64,000 nucleotides of DNA from Bradyrhizobium sp. Ghvi (GCF_900115265.1 NZ_FOVU01000005.1:310001-374000); one strand, 5' to 3'; counted from the stretch's first letter, positions 25,140 through 34,024 are shown. The notes: a model not told the origin generated them from the letters alone. Numbers and translations: made by a program.

Positions 25140-25964
25140 ATGAATATTCCCATCAAAACGCAGGCGTCCGTTCCGTCGCATGTGCTCGCCGGCAAGGTGG
25201 CATTGGTCACCGGATCGACCAGCGGGATCGGCCTTGGGATCGCGCGTGCGCTGGCCGCCGCCGGCGCCGACATCGTGCTCAACGGCCTTGGCATGGCCAG
25301 CGAGATCGGTCGGACGCGCGAGCAGATCGCCGCCGAGTTCGGTGTCAAGACAAGCTATTCGCCGGCCGACATGACGAGCCCGAAATCGATCGCCGAGATG
25401 ATCGCGGCCACCATCGCGGAATCCGGCCGGCTCGACATCCTCATCAACAATGCCGGCATCCAGCACGTCGCGCCGCTCGACCAGTTTCCGGCCGAAAAAT
25501 GGGACCAGATCCTCGCAATCAACCTGTCTTCGGCTTTCCACACGACACGGCTCGCGCTGCCTGCGATGCGCCGGAACGGCTTTGGCCGTATCGTCAACGT
25601 CGCATCCGCGCACGGCCTGGTCGGCTCACCGTTCAAGTCAGCCTATGTCGCGGCCAAGCACGGTATCGTCGGTCTGACCAAAGTGACGGCGCTGGAGACG
25701 GCGGAAGACGGCATTACCTGCAATGCGATCTGCCCCGGTTATGTCTACACGCCGCTGGTCGAAGCGCAGATCGATGGACAGGCCACGGCGCACGGGATTT
25801 CTCGCGATCAGGTGATCCGCGACGTGCTGCTCGCGCAGCAGCCGAACAAGCGCTTCGCCACTGTCGAGGAGCTTGGCGCACTCACGGTGTTCCTGGCAAC
25901 CGACGCAGCCGCCTCGATCACCGGCATTGCGCTTCCCGTCGATGGCGGCTGGACCGCGCATTGA
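25140..25964 (+). CDS. bdhA: 3-hydroxybutyrate dehydrogenase (SDR family)
   Basis: A 274-residue short-chain dehydrogenase. The NAD-binding motif TGSTSGIG is at residues 24-31, the NNAG motif follows near 104, and the catalytic Ser-Tyr169-Lys173 set is in VASAHGLVGSPFKSAYVAAK. The later GITCNAICPGYVYTPLVE and NKRFATVEELG segments are typical of D-3-hydroxybutyrate dehydrogenases. It interconverts 3-hydroxybutyrate and acetoacetate in polyhydroxybutyrate breakdown. The ATG follows AGAGGTTGGATC. The patatin gene begins 85 bases downstream and is probably in the same operon. Confidence 0.9.
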   Translation: MNIPIKTQASVPSHVLAGKVALVTGSTSGIGLGIARALAAAGADIVLNGLGMASEIGRTREQIAAEFGVKTSYSPADMTSPKSIAEMIAATIAESGRLDILINNAGIQHVAPLDQFPAEKWDQILAINLSSAFHTTRLALPAMRRNGFGRIVNVASAHGLVGSPFKSAYVAAKHGIVGLTKVTALETAEDGITCNAICPGYVYTPLVEAQIDGQATAHGISRDQVIRDVLLAQQPNKRFATVEELGALTVFLATDAAASITGIALPVDGGWTAH

Positions 25965-26049
25965 CATGAAACGGCATCGCGCGGGCCTGCGTAACAAGTC
26001 GCGGCCGCCAACGAATATTCGACCGATGCAGGCTCATCAGGAGCGAACC

Positions 26050-27192
26050 ATGAACGGCACACAGGACAACGCAAAGGGCAAGGGCCTGCCGGGCCAGGTC
26101 GTGCTGGTCCTTCAGGGCGGTGGAGCGCTCGGCTCCTACCAGGCCGGGGTGTACCAGGCCTTGCACGAGGCCGGCATCGAGCCCGATTGGATCATCGGCA
26201 CCTCGATCGGCGCGATCAATGCGAGCCTCATTGCAGGTAACGAGCCCGGCCAGCGGCTGGCGCGGCTGAAGGAATTCTGGAAGCGGATGGAGCAAAACCC
26301 GGTCTGGAATCTGCGCAGCGCGTTTCCCGGCTTCAACGACAAGCTGGCCTATTGGTCGACGGTCACCAACGGCATTCCCGGCTTCTTCCGTCCCAATCCG
26401 CTGGCGCATGCGGGCGATTCCTATCCGCTGGGGGCCGATCACGCCGGCTTCTATTCGACCGCACCGCTGGAGAAGACGTTGCGCGAGCTCGTCGATTTCA
26501 GCCTGGTCAATCGCTGCGTGCCGCGGCTGACGGTCGGCGCGGCTCATGTCCGTACCAGCCAGATGCGTTATTTCGACAGCCGCGACGGCGAGCTGACGGT
26601 GAAGCACGTCATGGCCTCGGGCGCGCTTCCACCGGCGTTTCCGGCGGTGCGCATCGATGGCGAGCTCTATTGGGACGGCGGCATCCTGTCGAACACGCCG
26701 ACCGAGGCTGTTTTCGACGACAATCCGCGCAAGAATTCGCTGATCTTCGCGGTGCATTTGTGGAATCCCGTCGGCGCCGAGCCGACCACGATGGCGGAGG
26801 TGCTGAACCGTCACAAGGACGTGCAGTACTCCAGCCGCATCGCGAGCCAGATCGTCCGCCAGCAGCAGGCCCATCGTCTCCGCCATGTCATCAACCAGCT
26901 CGCCGCGCGTCTACCCGAAAGCGAGCGCGCCGATCCCGCGGTGAGGGAATTGACCAGCTACGGCTGTCCGACTCGGATGCATGTGATGCGGCTGCTCGCC
27001 CCCCAGCTCGACCGCGAAAGCCACACCAAGGACATCGACTTCAGTCCGTCCGGGATCATGCAGCGGTGGGGTGCGGGCTATGCGCATACCCGCTCGGTGC
27101 TGGCGCGTGCGCCGTGGGTCGGCGAATTCGATCCGCTGTCGGGCGTGGTGTTGCACGAGCATCTGGACGAGATGCCGATGGCCGCGGAATAG
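26050..27192 (+). CDS. Patatin-like phospholipase (DUF3734 type)
   Basis: A 380-residue patatin-family hydrolase. The oxyanion loop GGGALGSYQAGV is at about 23-34, the nucleophile Ser52 lies in GTSIG, and the catalytic aspartate is in YWDGGILSNTP near residue 210. The C-terminal 100 residues form the DUF3734 extension. These enzymes cleave acyl esters, and versions linked with 3-hydroxybutyrate dehydrogenase are common in rhizobia, which suggests a role in lipid or PHB turnover; the substrate is unproven. The ATG at 26050 follows CAGGAGCGAACC. Confidence 0.88.
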   Translation: MNGTQDNAKGKGLPGQVVLVLQGGGALGSYQAGVYQALHEAGIEPDWIIGTSIGAINASLIAGNEPGQRLARLKEFWKRMEQNPVWNLRSAFPGFNDKLAYWSTVTNGIPGFFRPNPLAHAGDSYPLGADHAGFYSTAPLEKTLRELVDFSLVNRCVPRLTVGAAHVRTSQMRYFDSRDGELTVKHVMASGALPPAFPAVRIDGELYWDGGILSNTPTEAVFDDNPRKNSLIFAVHLWNPVGAEPTTMAEVLNRHKDVQYSSRIASQIVRQQQAHRLRHVINQLAARLPESERADPAVRELTSYGCPTRMHVMRLLAPQLDRESHTKDIDFSPSGIMQRWGAGYAHTRSVLARAPWVGEFDPLSGVVLHEHLDEMPMAAE

Positions 27193-27259
27193 CGGCGCAG
27201 GCGGTCATTTGCTTCATCGAATTGCCACAGGCGTTGCGGATCGTACCAATCAGCAGTCG

Positions 27260-28225
27260 ATGAGGTCCCTGCAAGTGGTGTCCGGAAACGATCTGGAATT
27301 GGCGCTCGACCAGGTCCGCGCCCACGCGGCGGGACCGGTCGCCGGCGTGTTCGGTCCTGACACGCTGACCTGGCGGCTCGACCGGGAGGCCGTCATCTTT
27401 CTCGGCGCCGGCCGGGCGCTGCTGCTTCAGCTCGCGCATCCCTGGGTCGCGGCCGCCATCGCCGAGCATTCCAACACCCTTGCCGATCCGATCGGGCGCT
27501 TCCATCGCACCTTCGACATCGTCTTTGCCATGGTGTTCGGCTCGCTCGACCGGGCGCTGTTGTCATCCCGGCAGCTGCACCGGCGTCATAGCATGATCGT
27601 CGGCGAGATGCCGGAGACCGTTGGCCCGTTCGCGGCAGGCTCGCATTACTGTGCCAATGACATCCCTTCGCTGCGCTGGGTTCATGCCACGCTGGTCGAG
27701 ACTGCGTTGATGGCGCACGATCTGGTTCTGCCGCCGTTCTCGGTGGAGGAGCGCGAGCGCTACTGGATCGAGAGCAGGACGTTCGGCGCGCTGTTCGGAT
27801 TGACGGCGGACGATCTGCCGGCCGACTGGTCCGGCTTTGCGGCCTACACGACCGCAATGGTGCAGTCGGAGACGCTCACCGTCAGCCCCGCTGCGCGTAC
27901 GATTGCTGCGCAGATTTTTGATGGCGCACGTCCGTGGCTGCGGCCGCCGCGATGGTACCGCGCGCTCACGGCAAGCCTGCTGCCGGAGCGCCTGCGCTTA
28001 GGTTTCGGGTTTGAGCTCGACGCGCGCGACAAGAGATCCGCCGACAATGCGCTGCGGTGGATCAAGCGCCTCTATCCGAAATTGCCCGACCGGCTGCGTT
28101 ATGTCGGTCCTTACCAGGAAGCGCTGGCGCGCTTGCGTGGTGAGCCGCGGCCGGACTGGATGACCCGCTGCCTCAACCGCGCCTGGATCGGGCGGTCGCA
28201 GATGGACGTGCGCGGGAAGGGGTGA
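27260..28225 (+). CDS. DUF2236 / MpaB-family oxygenase-like protein
   Basis: A 321-residue protein of the DUF2236 family, which contains latex-clearing oxygenases and fungal MpaB. The pattern GAGRALLLQLAHPWVAAAIAEHS and the later LRWVHATLVETAL include conserved histidines expected to bind haem b. Family members that were characterised cut carbon-carbon double bonds using oxygen; others are unknown. The ATG at 27260 lies 67 bases after the patatin stop. No clear ribosome site was found, and an in-frame start further upstream would overlap the patatin gene. Confidence 0.75.
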   Translation: MRSLQVVSGNDLELALDQVRAHAAGPVAGVFGPDTLTWRLDREAVIFLGAGRALLLQLAHPWVAAAIAEHSNTLADPIGRFHRTFDIVFAMVFGSLDRALLSSRQLHRRHSMIVGEMPETVGPFAAGSHYCANDIPSLRWVHATLVETALMAHDLVLPPFSVEERERYWIESRTFGALFGLTADDLPADWSGFAAYTTAMVQSETLTVSPAARTIAAQIFDGARPWLRPPRWYRALTASLLPERLRLGFGFELDARDKRSADNALRWIKRLYPKLPDRLRYVGPYQEALARLRGEPRPDWMTRCLNRAWIGRSQMDVRGKG

Positions 28226-28244
28226 GGAATGATGTCCGTGTCCC

Positions 28245-28381
28245 GGACAAGCTGCAACGCGTGAGCGTTGCGGTGCAGAGCCGGGACCCAGGAGCCTCGA
28301 AATCCGGTGCGACATGGGCCTCGTCTCAGCAGCGCATCGTCGAACAGATGCTGCGCTGCGTCCGGGGCACGAGAGAGTGCG
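28245..28381. repeat. Intergenic palindromic repeat, copy 1
   Basis: Between the DUF2236 gene and glgA are two blocks: GTCCCGGAC...CGCTGC-AACG with GCAGAGCCGGGACCCA (28245-28298) and CTCAGCAGCGCA...TGCTGCGCTGCG followed by TCCGGGGCACGAG (28321-28374). Both blocks occur again at 62678-62809 but in the opposite order. Each can form a stem. The gap holds no gene. Confidence 0.65.
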
Positions 28382-28385
28382 CAGC

Positions 28386-29801
28386 TCACGCCGTCGCAAG
28401 TTTCCGGTACAGCTTGTTGTAATTTCCCGCCGAGATGCTCCAGGAGAATGTTCGGCCCATGGCGCTGCGGCGCATGGTGTCGAGCTGGTCCTGGGCCATG
28501 AAGGCGGAGAAGGCGCGGCGGACGCCGCCGAGGAAAGAATCATGCGACGGTCTCGAGAACAGGAAGCCCGTCTCGCCGTCGGTAATGGTCTCGGCGAGGC
28601 CGCCGGTCTGGTGCCCGATCGGCAGCGAGCCGAAGCGCTGGGCGTACATCTGGCTCAGCCCGCACGGTTCGAACCGCGACGGCATCAAGGTGAAATCGCT
28701 GCCGGCGAAGATGCGCCGCGCCTGGGCTTCGTTGAAGCCGATGGTGACGCCGATGGCGTCAGGACGGCGGCGGTGGGCATCGATCAGCGCCTGCTCGAGC
28801 GCGGGTTCGCCGGAGCCGGTGACGACGATCTGCCCGCCGGCATCGACGATCTCGTCGGCGGCTGCGAGCACGAGGTCGATCCCCTTCTGGTGCACGAGGC
28901 GAGCGACGATGCCGAACATCGGCCCGCGCGAGACTGCCAGACCGAACTGCTTGCGCACGTAATCGGCATTGGCCTTCTTGCCGACCCAGTCGCCGGCACC
29001 GAATTGTTGCGCGAGCTGGGCGCAGGAGCGCGGATCCCAGCTCTCGTCGATGCCGTTGAGGATGCCGGTGAGCTCGGACGCCTCGGAGCGGACGCGCAAC
29101 AAGCCTTCCAGTCCGCAGCCGAACTCTTCGGTCGTGATCTCGCGCGCATAGGTGCCGCTGACGGTGGTGAGATGCGAGGCGTAGACCAGCCCCGCCTTCA
29201 AGAAGGAGAGCTGGTCATAGAACTCGACGCCGTCGATGTGGAAGGAGCTTTCGGGGACGCCGATCCGACGCAACGACTCCTTCGGGAAGAGACCCTGATA
29301 GGCGAGGTTGTGGATGGTCAGGATCGACGGCAGCTTGGCGCCGCGCCAGGCGAGATAGGCCGGCACGAGCGAGGCCTGCCAATCGTTGGCATGGATCAAG
29401 TCTGCTGCCCAATTCTTGTCCAGCATGCCCATGGCAAGCTCAGCGGCCGCCGATGCAAACCGCGCGAAGCGGATGTCGTTGTCAGGCCAGTCGCGTCCGG
29501 ACTCGTCGCCATAGGGATTGCCGGGCCGGTCGTAGAGCTGCGAGCACAGCAGCACATAGACCGGCATTCCGTCCTTGGTCGCGGCCCGGCCGAGCGAGCA
29601 GGCCGGCATTTCCGCAAAAGCCGGACAGCGGCCAACGATCTGAATATGCGTGAGTTGTTCGATGATATCCCGATAGCCGGGCAGCATGATCCGGATATCG
29701 GCGAAGGGGCGGAGCGCTCGGGGGAGGGCAGCAGAAACGGCACCAAGTCCGCCGACGCGGACGAAGTCGTCCATCTCCGTGGTGACGAACAAGACCCTCA
29801 A
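28386..29801 (-). CDS. glgA: Glycogen/starch synthase (ADP-glucose), GT5
   Basis: A 471-residue GT-B enzyme of family GT5 that extends alpha-1,4-glucan from ADP-glucose. Its C-terminal sugar-nucleotide site is intact (PSRFEPCGLSQMYA, then HQTGGLAETI), and the acceptor motif IHANDWQASLVPAYL is present. The N-terminal K-x-GGL motif is changed to VRVGGL: Arg15 replaces the Lys15 that contacts ADP in E. coli GlgA. The frame begins with TTG at 29801, preceded by GAAGAAGG; alignment with GlgA numbering supports this start. It is isolated from other glycogen genes in the window, apart from the debranching-like gene at 3.7 kb. Confidence 0.87.
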   Translation of the reverse strand: MRVLFVTTEMDDFVRVGGLGAVSAALPRALRPFADIRIMLPGYRDIIEQLTHIQIVGRCPAFAEMPACSLGRAATKDGMPVYVLLCSQLYDRPGNPYGDESGRDWPDNDIRFARFASAAAELAMGMLDKNWAADLIHANDWQASLVPAYLAWRGAKLPSILTIHNLAYQGLFPKESLRRIGVPESSFHIDGVEFYDQLSFLKAGLVYASHLTTVSGTYAREITTEEFGCGLEGLLRVRSEASELTGILNGIDESWDPRSCAQLAQQFGAGDWVGKKANADYVRKQFGLAVSRGPMFGIVARLVHQKGIDLVLAAADEIVDAGGQIVVTGSGEPALEQALIDAHRRRPDAIGVTIGFNEAQARRIFAGSDFTLMPSRFEPCGLSQMYAQRFGSLPIGHQTGGLAETITDGETGFLFSRPSHDSFLGGVRRAFSAFMAQDQLDTMRRSAMGRTFSWSISAGNYNKLYRKLATA

Positions 29802-29911
29802 GAACAGCTGCCTTCTTCCGATCCCGTTTTGCTGCTATGCAAGAACGGGTCCAGTTGTCCAGGAATTCTCAAAGCCCGCCCACGCGGCGCATCCGTTCGG
29901 TAAATACTTTC

Positions 29912-29919
29912 CTACGTAG
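29912..29919. promoter_or_regulatory. CTACGTAG palindrome before a CoA-transferase gene
   Basis: The 8-base palindrome CTACGTAG, identical to the core of the operator before fixK2, lies 41-48 bases before the CoA-transferase ATG, in the 158-base gap between it and glgA. It suggests a shared LuxR/FixJ-type regulator; one short palindrome is weak evidence. Confidence 0.3.
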
Positions 29920-29959
29920 CCGCCGCCCTCTAGGGTCGCCGCATCAACAAGAGAGAACA

Positions 29960-31183
29960 ATGAAGGTTCCAAAGGGGGCTTCGGGGATGCAGCTAGCAGA
30001 TAAGCATGAGGGGACGACGACAAAGGCCTTTGCGGGCCTCAGGGTGCTGGATTTTTCGACCACCATCGCAGGTCCCCATTGCGCGCGGATGTTAGCCGAC
30101 ATGGGCGCCGAGGTCATCAAGATCGAGACCGATGGCGGCGAGACGATGCGCACCCGGCCACCGTTGCGCAAGGGCTGCAGCACCGTGTTCGGCCAGCTCA
30201 ATGTCGGCAAGAAGAGCGTGGTGCTCGATCTCAAATCCGAGGATGGGAAGGAGGCGGTCCGCCGGCTGGCCGCGACAGCAGACATCCTGGTCGAGAATTT
30301 TCGCCCCGGCGTGATGCGCCGCCTGCAGCTCGACTACGACAGCCTCCGCCCGGTCAATCCCAGGCTGATCTACTGCTCGATCTCCGGCTACGGTCAGAGC
30401 GGCCCCTCGGCCGAGCTGCCGGCCTACGCGCCGGTGATCCATGCCGCCTCCGGCTATGACATGGCGCATCTCGCTTATCAGCCCGGCCGCAACAGACCGG
30501 ACTATTGCGGCATCTATCATGCCGACGTCGTCACCGGCACCTACGGTTTCGGTGCGATCGCCTCCGCGCTCTATCAGCGCAGCGTGACCGGGCTCGGTCA
30601 GCACATCGACGTCTCGATGCTGGAATCGATGTTGTCGCTGACGCTGACCGAATTGCAGACCTCCCAATTCGCTGTGAAGCCGCCGCCGCGTCCGATGTTC
30701 GGGCCGACCGAGACCGCCAACGGCTATGTCATGATCACCGTCGCGAGTGAGAAGACGTTCCAGGCTTTGATGGGCGTGATCGGTCGTTCCGAATGGATCT
30801 CCGATCCGCGCTTCTCCGACTACGGCGCGCGCCGCGAGAACTGGGTGGAGATGATGGATGGCGTTGAAGCCTGGTCGCGGCGGCTCGCAACCGACGCGTG
30901 TCTTGCGGTGCTCGGGGCGGCCGGTGTGCCGGCCTCGGCGTATCGCACCGTGGCCGAGGCGCTGGCCGATCCGCAGCTCGCGCACCGGAAGGCGCTCTCC
31001 GAGGTGCGGGACGAGGGCGGCTCCTTTAGGGTACTCAACCTGCCGTTCCGGATGACGGGTGCCGATACCACGCCGGCCAAAACGATCGCCGTGCTTGGTG
31101 AGCATACCGATGTGCTGCGCGACGAGATCGGCCTTCTCACCGACGCGCCAATTCCGACAGGCAAAACAGCCGTGCAGGGCTGA
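29960..31183 (+). CDS. Class III CoA-transferase (CaiB/BaiF family)
   Basis: A 407-residue family III CoA-transferase. The N-terminal motif FAGLRVLDFSTTIAGPHCARMLADMGAEVIKIE is split by the usual fold, and the catalytic aspartate is in YHADVVTG (near residue 192). Such enzymes transfer CoA between acyl-CoA and a free acid in degradation pathways; the substrate cannot be told. The ATG follows AGAGAGAACA; an internal in-frame ATG at 29987 is a shorter option. Downstream genes for an alcohol dehydrogenase and a hydroxyacid-type dehydrogenase point to carboxylic acid catabolism. Confidence 0.85.
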   Translation: MKVPKGASGMQLADKHEGTTTKAFAGLRVLDFSTTIAGPHCARMLADMGAEVIKIETDGGETMRTRPPLRKGCSTVFGQLNVGKKSVVLDLKSEDGKEAVRRLAATADILVENFRPGVMRRLQLDYDSLRPVNPRLIYCSISGYGQSGPSAELPAYAPVIHAASGYDMAHLAYQPGRNRPDYCGIYHADVVTGTYGFGAIASALYQRSVTGLGQHIDVSMLESMLSLTLTELQTSQFAVKPPPRPMFGPTETANGYVMITVASEKTFQALMGVIGRSEWISDPRFSDYGARRENWVEMMDGVEAWSRRLATDACLAVLGAAGVPASAYRTVAEALADPQLAHRKALSEVRDEGGSFRVLNLPFRMTGADTTPAKTIAVLGEHTDVLRDEIGLLTDAPIPTGKTAVQG

Positions 31184-31332
31184 TGAACGGCATCGCGCGG
31201 CAAGCAATGCGGTCTTGCGCGCGCTCGGCTTGCCGGCCTCCAGCGACGTCAACTAGACAGGTTCGGGTTTGTCGCGCCCGGCCAGGCGTGGCAAGGTGAT
31301 GCGATAACAAGACGAATGCCGGGAGGATTCCG

Positions 31333-32400
31333 ATGAAGAGTTTCAAGGTTGCCGATTTCAAGGCGCCGCTGCAGGAGTTCGACGAGGCGACGCCGCAGCC
31401 GTCGGGCACGCAGGTGCTGATCAAGGTCAAAGCCGCCGGCGTCTGCCACAGCGATCTCCACATCTGGGAAGGCGGCTACGATCTCGGCCACGGGCGCAAG
31501 CCGCTGTCTCTGAAGGATCGCGGCATCAATCTGCCGCTGACCATGGGCCACGAGACCGTCGGCGAAGTGCTGGCGTTTGGACCCGATGTGAAGCCGACCG
31601 AGCAGGGCGATCTCAAGGTCGGCGACGTCGGCCTCGTCTATCCCTGGATCGGCTGCGGCAAATGTGCGACGTGCCTCGCGGGAGACGAGAACATGTGCCT
31701 GACGCCGCGCTCGCTCGGCGTCTATTGCGACGGTGGCTATGCCGATCACATGCTGGTGCCGCATCCGCGTTACCTGCTCAATCTCAGAGGACTCGATCCC
31801 GCAACGACGGCGCCTTATGCCTGTTCGGGCGTCACCACTTACAGCGCGCTGAAGAAGGTCGAGCAGTATTTCGATACGCCGATCGTGATGTTCGGCGCCG
31901 GCGGCCTCGGCTTGATGGCGCTCTCGCTCCTGAAAGCCATGGGCGGCAAGGGCGCGATCATGGTCGATATCGACGTCAGGAAGCGCGAAGCCGCCGAGAA
32001 GGCCGGTGCGCTCGCTACCGTCGATCCCAAGGCCCCGGACGCGCTGGAGCAGCTGGCGAAGAAGGCGGGTGGTCCGATCCGCGCCGTGATCGATCTCGTC
32101 GGCAATGCCGCGACGACGCAGCTCGGCTTCGACTGTCTGACCAAGGGCGGCAAGCTCGTCATCGTCGGCCTGTTCGGCGGCGGCGCGACCTGGGCGCTGC
32201 CGCTGATCCCGATCAAGGCGGTGACGATCCAGGGCAGCTATGTCGGAAATCTGCGCGAGACGCAGGAACTGCTCGATCTCGTGCGTGCGAAGAAGGTGCC
32301 GCCGATCCCGGTGACGAAGGCGCCGCTCGACAAGGCCAACGATGCGCTGCTGCAATTGCAGCAGGGCGCGGTGGTCGGGCGCACCGTGCTGACGCCGTAG
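31333..32400 (+). CDS. Zinc-dependent alcohol dehydrogenase
   Basis: A 355-residue medium-chain dehydrogenase. Catalytic zinc ligands lie in GVCHSDLH and GHETVGEV; the structural zinc set is CGKCATCLAGDENMC (four cysteines). The Rossmann motif GAGGLGLMAL is near residue 195. The GVYCDGGYADHMLVP loop is typical of alcohol/aldehyde dehydrogenases with broad substrates. It probably oxidises primary alcohols with NAD. The ATG follows GGGAGGATTCCG. A repeat separates it from the dehydrogenase gene 109 bases downstream. Confidence 0.87.
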   Translation: MKSFKVADFKAPLQEFDEATPQPSGTQVLIKVKAAGVCHSDLHIWEGGYDLGHGRKPLSLKDRGINLPLTMGHETVGEVLAFGPDVKPTEQGDLKVGDVGLVYPWIGCGKCATCLAGDENMCLTPRSLGVYCDGGYADHMLVPHPRYLLNLRGLDPATTAPYACSGVTTYSALKKVEQYFDTPIVMFGAGGLGLMALSLLKAMGGKGAIMVDIDVRKREAAEKAGALATVDPKAPDALEQLAKKAGGPIRAVIDLVGNAATTQLGFDCLTKGGKLVIVGLFGGGATWALPLIPIKAVTIQGSYVGNLRETQELLDLVRAKKVPPIPVTKAPLDKANDALLQLQQGAVVGRTVLTP

Positions 32401-32408
32401 TTTGTTCT

Positions 32409-32489
32409 GTCATTCCGGGGCGGTCCGCAGGACCTAGCCCGGAATCTCGAGATCCCAGGTTCGGCTCTTCGAGCCGCCCCGGGATGACG
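32409..32489. repeat. Intergenic palindromic repeat, second copy of the CCGGG/TCTCGAG type
   Basis: GTCATTCCGGGG at the left and CCCCGGGATGACG at the right are inverted repeats; the centre contains CCCGGAATCTCGAGAT. The same blocks occur at 22475-22571. It lies between two plus-strand genes, so it may act as an attenuator or as a stabilising hairpin in the transcript. Confidence 0.7.
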
Positions 32490-32509
32490 TCCCCGATACA
32501 GGAATCCCC

Positions 32510-33589
32510 ATGCCCGCAAACAACGCCTTCCACATTGCCGTGCTCGCCGGTGACGGTATCGGTCCCGAGGTCATGGCGCCCGCGCTCGAAGTGCTGCGCA
32601 AGGTCGGCGACAAGTCGGGCCTGAGCTTCCGCTTCACCGAGGCGCCGGCCGGCGCCAACAACTATCTTGCGACCGGCAAATCGATGCCGGACTCGACCAT
32701 CAAGCTCTGCGAGGAGGCGGACGCGATCCTGCTCGGGGCCTGCGGCCTGCCGTCGGTGCGCTACCCCGACAACACCGAGATCGCGCCGCAGATCGAGCTG
32801 CGCTTCATCTTCGATCTCTATGCCGGCGTGCGGCCCGCACGCCTCATTCCTGGCGTGCCGAGCCCCATCGTCGGTGCCGACCAGCGCGGCATCGATCTCG
32901 TGGTGATCCGCGAGTCCACTGAGGGCCTGTTCGCCTCCATGGGCAAGGGCGTCGTCACCCAAGAAGACGCGCGCGAAACTATGGTGATCACGCGCAAGAC
33001 CTCCGAGCGCCTGTTCGAATTCTCGTTTCGCCTGGCCGAGCGGCGCAAGGCGCGCGGCAAGCCCGGCTCGCTCGCCTGCGTCGACAAGGCGAACGTGTTC
33101 AAGGCTTTTGCGTTCTTCCGCGGCATCTTCGACGAGATCGCGCAGAAGCATCCCGGCGTGACGGCCGATCGGCTCTATGTCGATGCCTGCTCGGCGATGC
33201 TGGTCAAGCGTCCCTGGGATTTCGACGTGATGGTCATGGAGAACATGTTCGGCGACATCGTCTCCGACATCACCGCGAGCCTGATCGGCGGCCTCGGCAT
33301 GGCACCCTCGGCCGACATCGGCGACACCTACGCGGTGTTCCAGCCGTGCCACGGCACCGCACCTGACATCATGGGACAGGGCAAGGCCAACCCCACGGGC
33401 ATGATCCTGTCGGCGGCAATGATGCTGGACTGGCTCGCGGACAAGCACGGCATCGAGAGCGCGACGGAAGCGGGCGAGCAAATCGAGCGGGCGGTCGATC
33501 AGGTCTATGCCGGCGGCCTCAAGCCGATGGAATTTGGTGGCAGCAATGGCACCGCCGAGATCACGAAGGCGGTGCTTGGGGCGTTGTAG
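32510..33589 (+). CDS. Isocitrate/isopropylmalate dehydrogenase-family protein
   Basis: A 359-residue beta-decarboxylating dehydrogenase. It has the N-terminal AVLAGDGIGPEVM, a substrate-binding region with LRFIFDLYAGVRPARLIPG and VVIRESTEGLFAS, and the metal-binding NMFGDIVSD motif near residue 245 followed by SADIGDTYAVFQPCHGTAPDI. It should oxidise a 2-hydroxyacid with NAD and a divalent metal. Without the surrounding leu genes, leucine synthesis is unlikely; tartrate or another C4/C5 hydroxyacid is an option (inference). The ATG is preceded by CAGGAATCCCC. Confidence 0.85.
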   Translation: MPANNAFHIAVLAGDGIGPEVMAPALEVLRKVGDKSGLSFRFTEAPAGANNYLATGKSMPDSTIKLCEEADAILLGACGLPSVRYPDNTEIAPQIELRFIFDLYAGVRPARLIPGVPSPIVGADQRGIDLVVIRESTEGLFASMGKGVVTQEDARETMVITRKTSERLFEFSFRLAERRKARGKPGSLACVDKANVFKAFAFFRGIFDEIAQKHPGVTADRLYVDACSAMLVKRPWDFDVMVMENMFGDIVSDITASLIGGLGMAPSADIGDTYAVFQPCHGTAPDIMGQGKANPTGMILSAAMMLDWLADKHGIESATEAGEQIERAVDQVYAGGLKPMEFGGSNGTAEITKAVLGAL

Positions 33590-33603
33590 TTAGAAGCCAT
33601 GGC

Positions 33604-33623
33604 AAGGGGCCTTGCGGCCCCTT
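33604..33623. terminator. Bidirectional terminator hairpin
   Basis: AAGGGGCC at 33604-33611 pairs with GGCCCCTT at 33616-33623 around TTGC. It sits between the ends of two convergent genes, and a CT-rich tail follows on the plus strand. Confidence 0.65.
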
Positions 33624-33628
33624 CTCGT

Positions 33629-33904
33629 TCACCAGCGGTGCCAGTAGCGATGGCGCCAGCCCCAGGGGCGTCCGTAAAACGGGCGCGGGCCGTAATAGCC
33701 GTAGGCGCCGTAGAAGTTCGGACGCCACCAGCAGCGGCCCCAGGGGTTACAGACCCAGCGTACCTGATCGACATGCGCGGCCGGACCGCTCGCAATCTGG
33801 TCCGCCTGCGGGATGCCGTTCGGCATTGCCGCGAGCGCCTGTCCCGACGCCAGCGCGGCACCCCCCAAGGCAGCCAGACCAAGAACAGCAAATTTGAGTT
33901 TCAT
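33629..33904 (-). CDS. Small exported Gly/Tyr/Trp-rich protein
   Basis: A 91-residue protein with a clear signal peptide (MKLKFAVLGLAALGGAALAS, cut after QALA). The mature part has a cysteine pair in VCNPWGRCWWRPN, then repeated Gly-Tyr-Pro-Arg-rich segments (YGAYGYYGPRPFYGRPWGW). This matches a group of small envelope proteins abundant in Bradyrhizobium that combine a CRPN-like cysteine motif with aromatic/glycine repeats; none has a known function. The ATG follows CGAGGGAGATTGCG. A degenerate FixK2-like site (33935-33948) lies close to the start but with poor spacing. Confidence 0.78.
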   Translation of the reverse strand: MKLKFAVLGLAALGGAALASGQALAAMPNGIPQADQIASGPAAHVDQVRWVCNPWGRCWWRPNFYGAYGYYGPRPFYGRPWGWRHRYWHRW

Positions 33905-34024
33905 CGCAATCTCCCTCGTTGGTGGCGGAAGAACTTGCGAGGGATCAAGTGGTTGCTATCGCGACAAACCGGGCGAGGAATTTAATCTTCCTGAATGGAA
34001 GTTCAGCTTCACCTCCGCTGTTCT

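Noticed and set aside
33935..33948. FixK2-like box TTGCGAGGGATCAA before the small Gly/Tyr-rich exported protein
   Set aside because: The motif fits, but its centre is only about 37 bases from the start codon, so activator spacing would put the transcript start inside the gene. Not listed as a regulatory feature.
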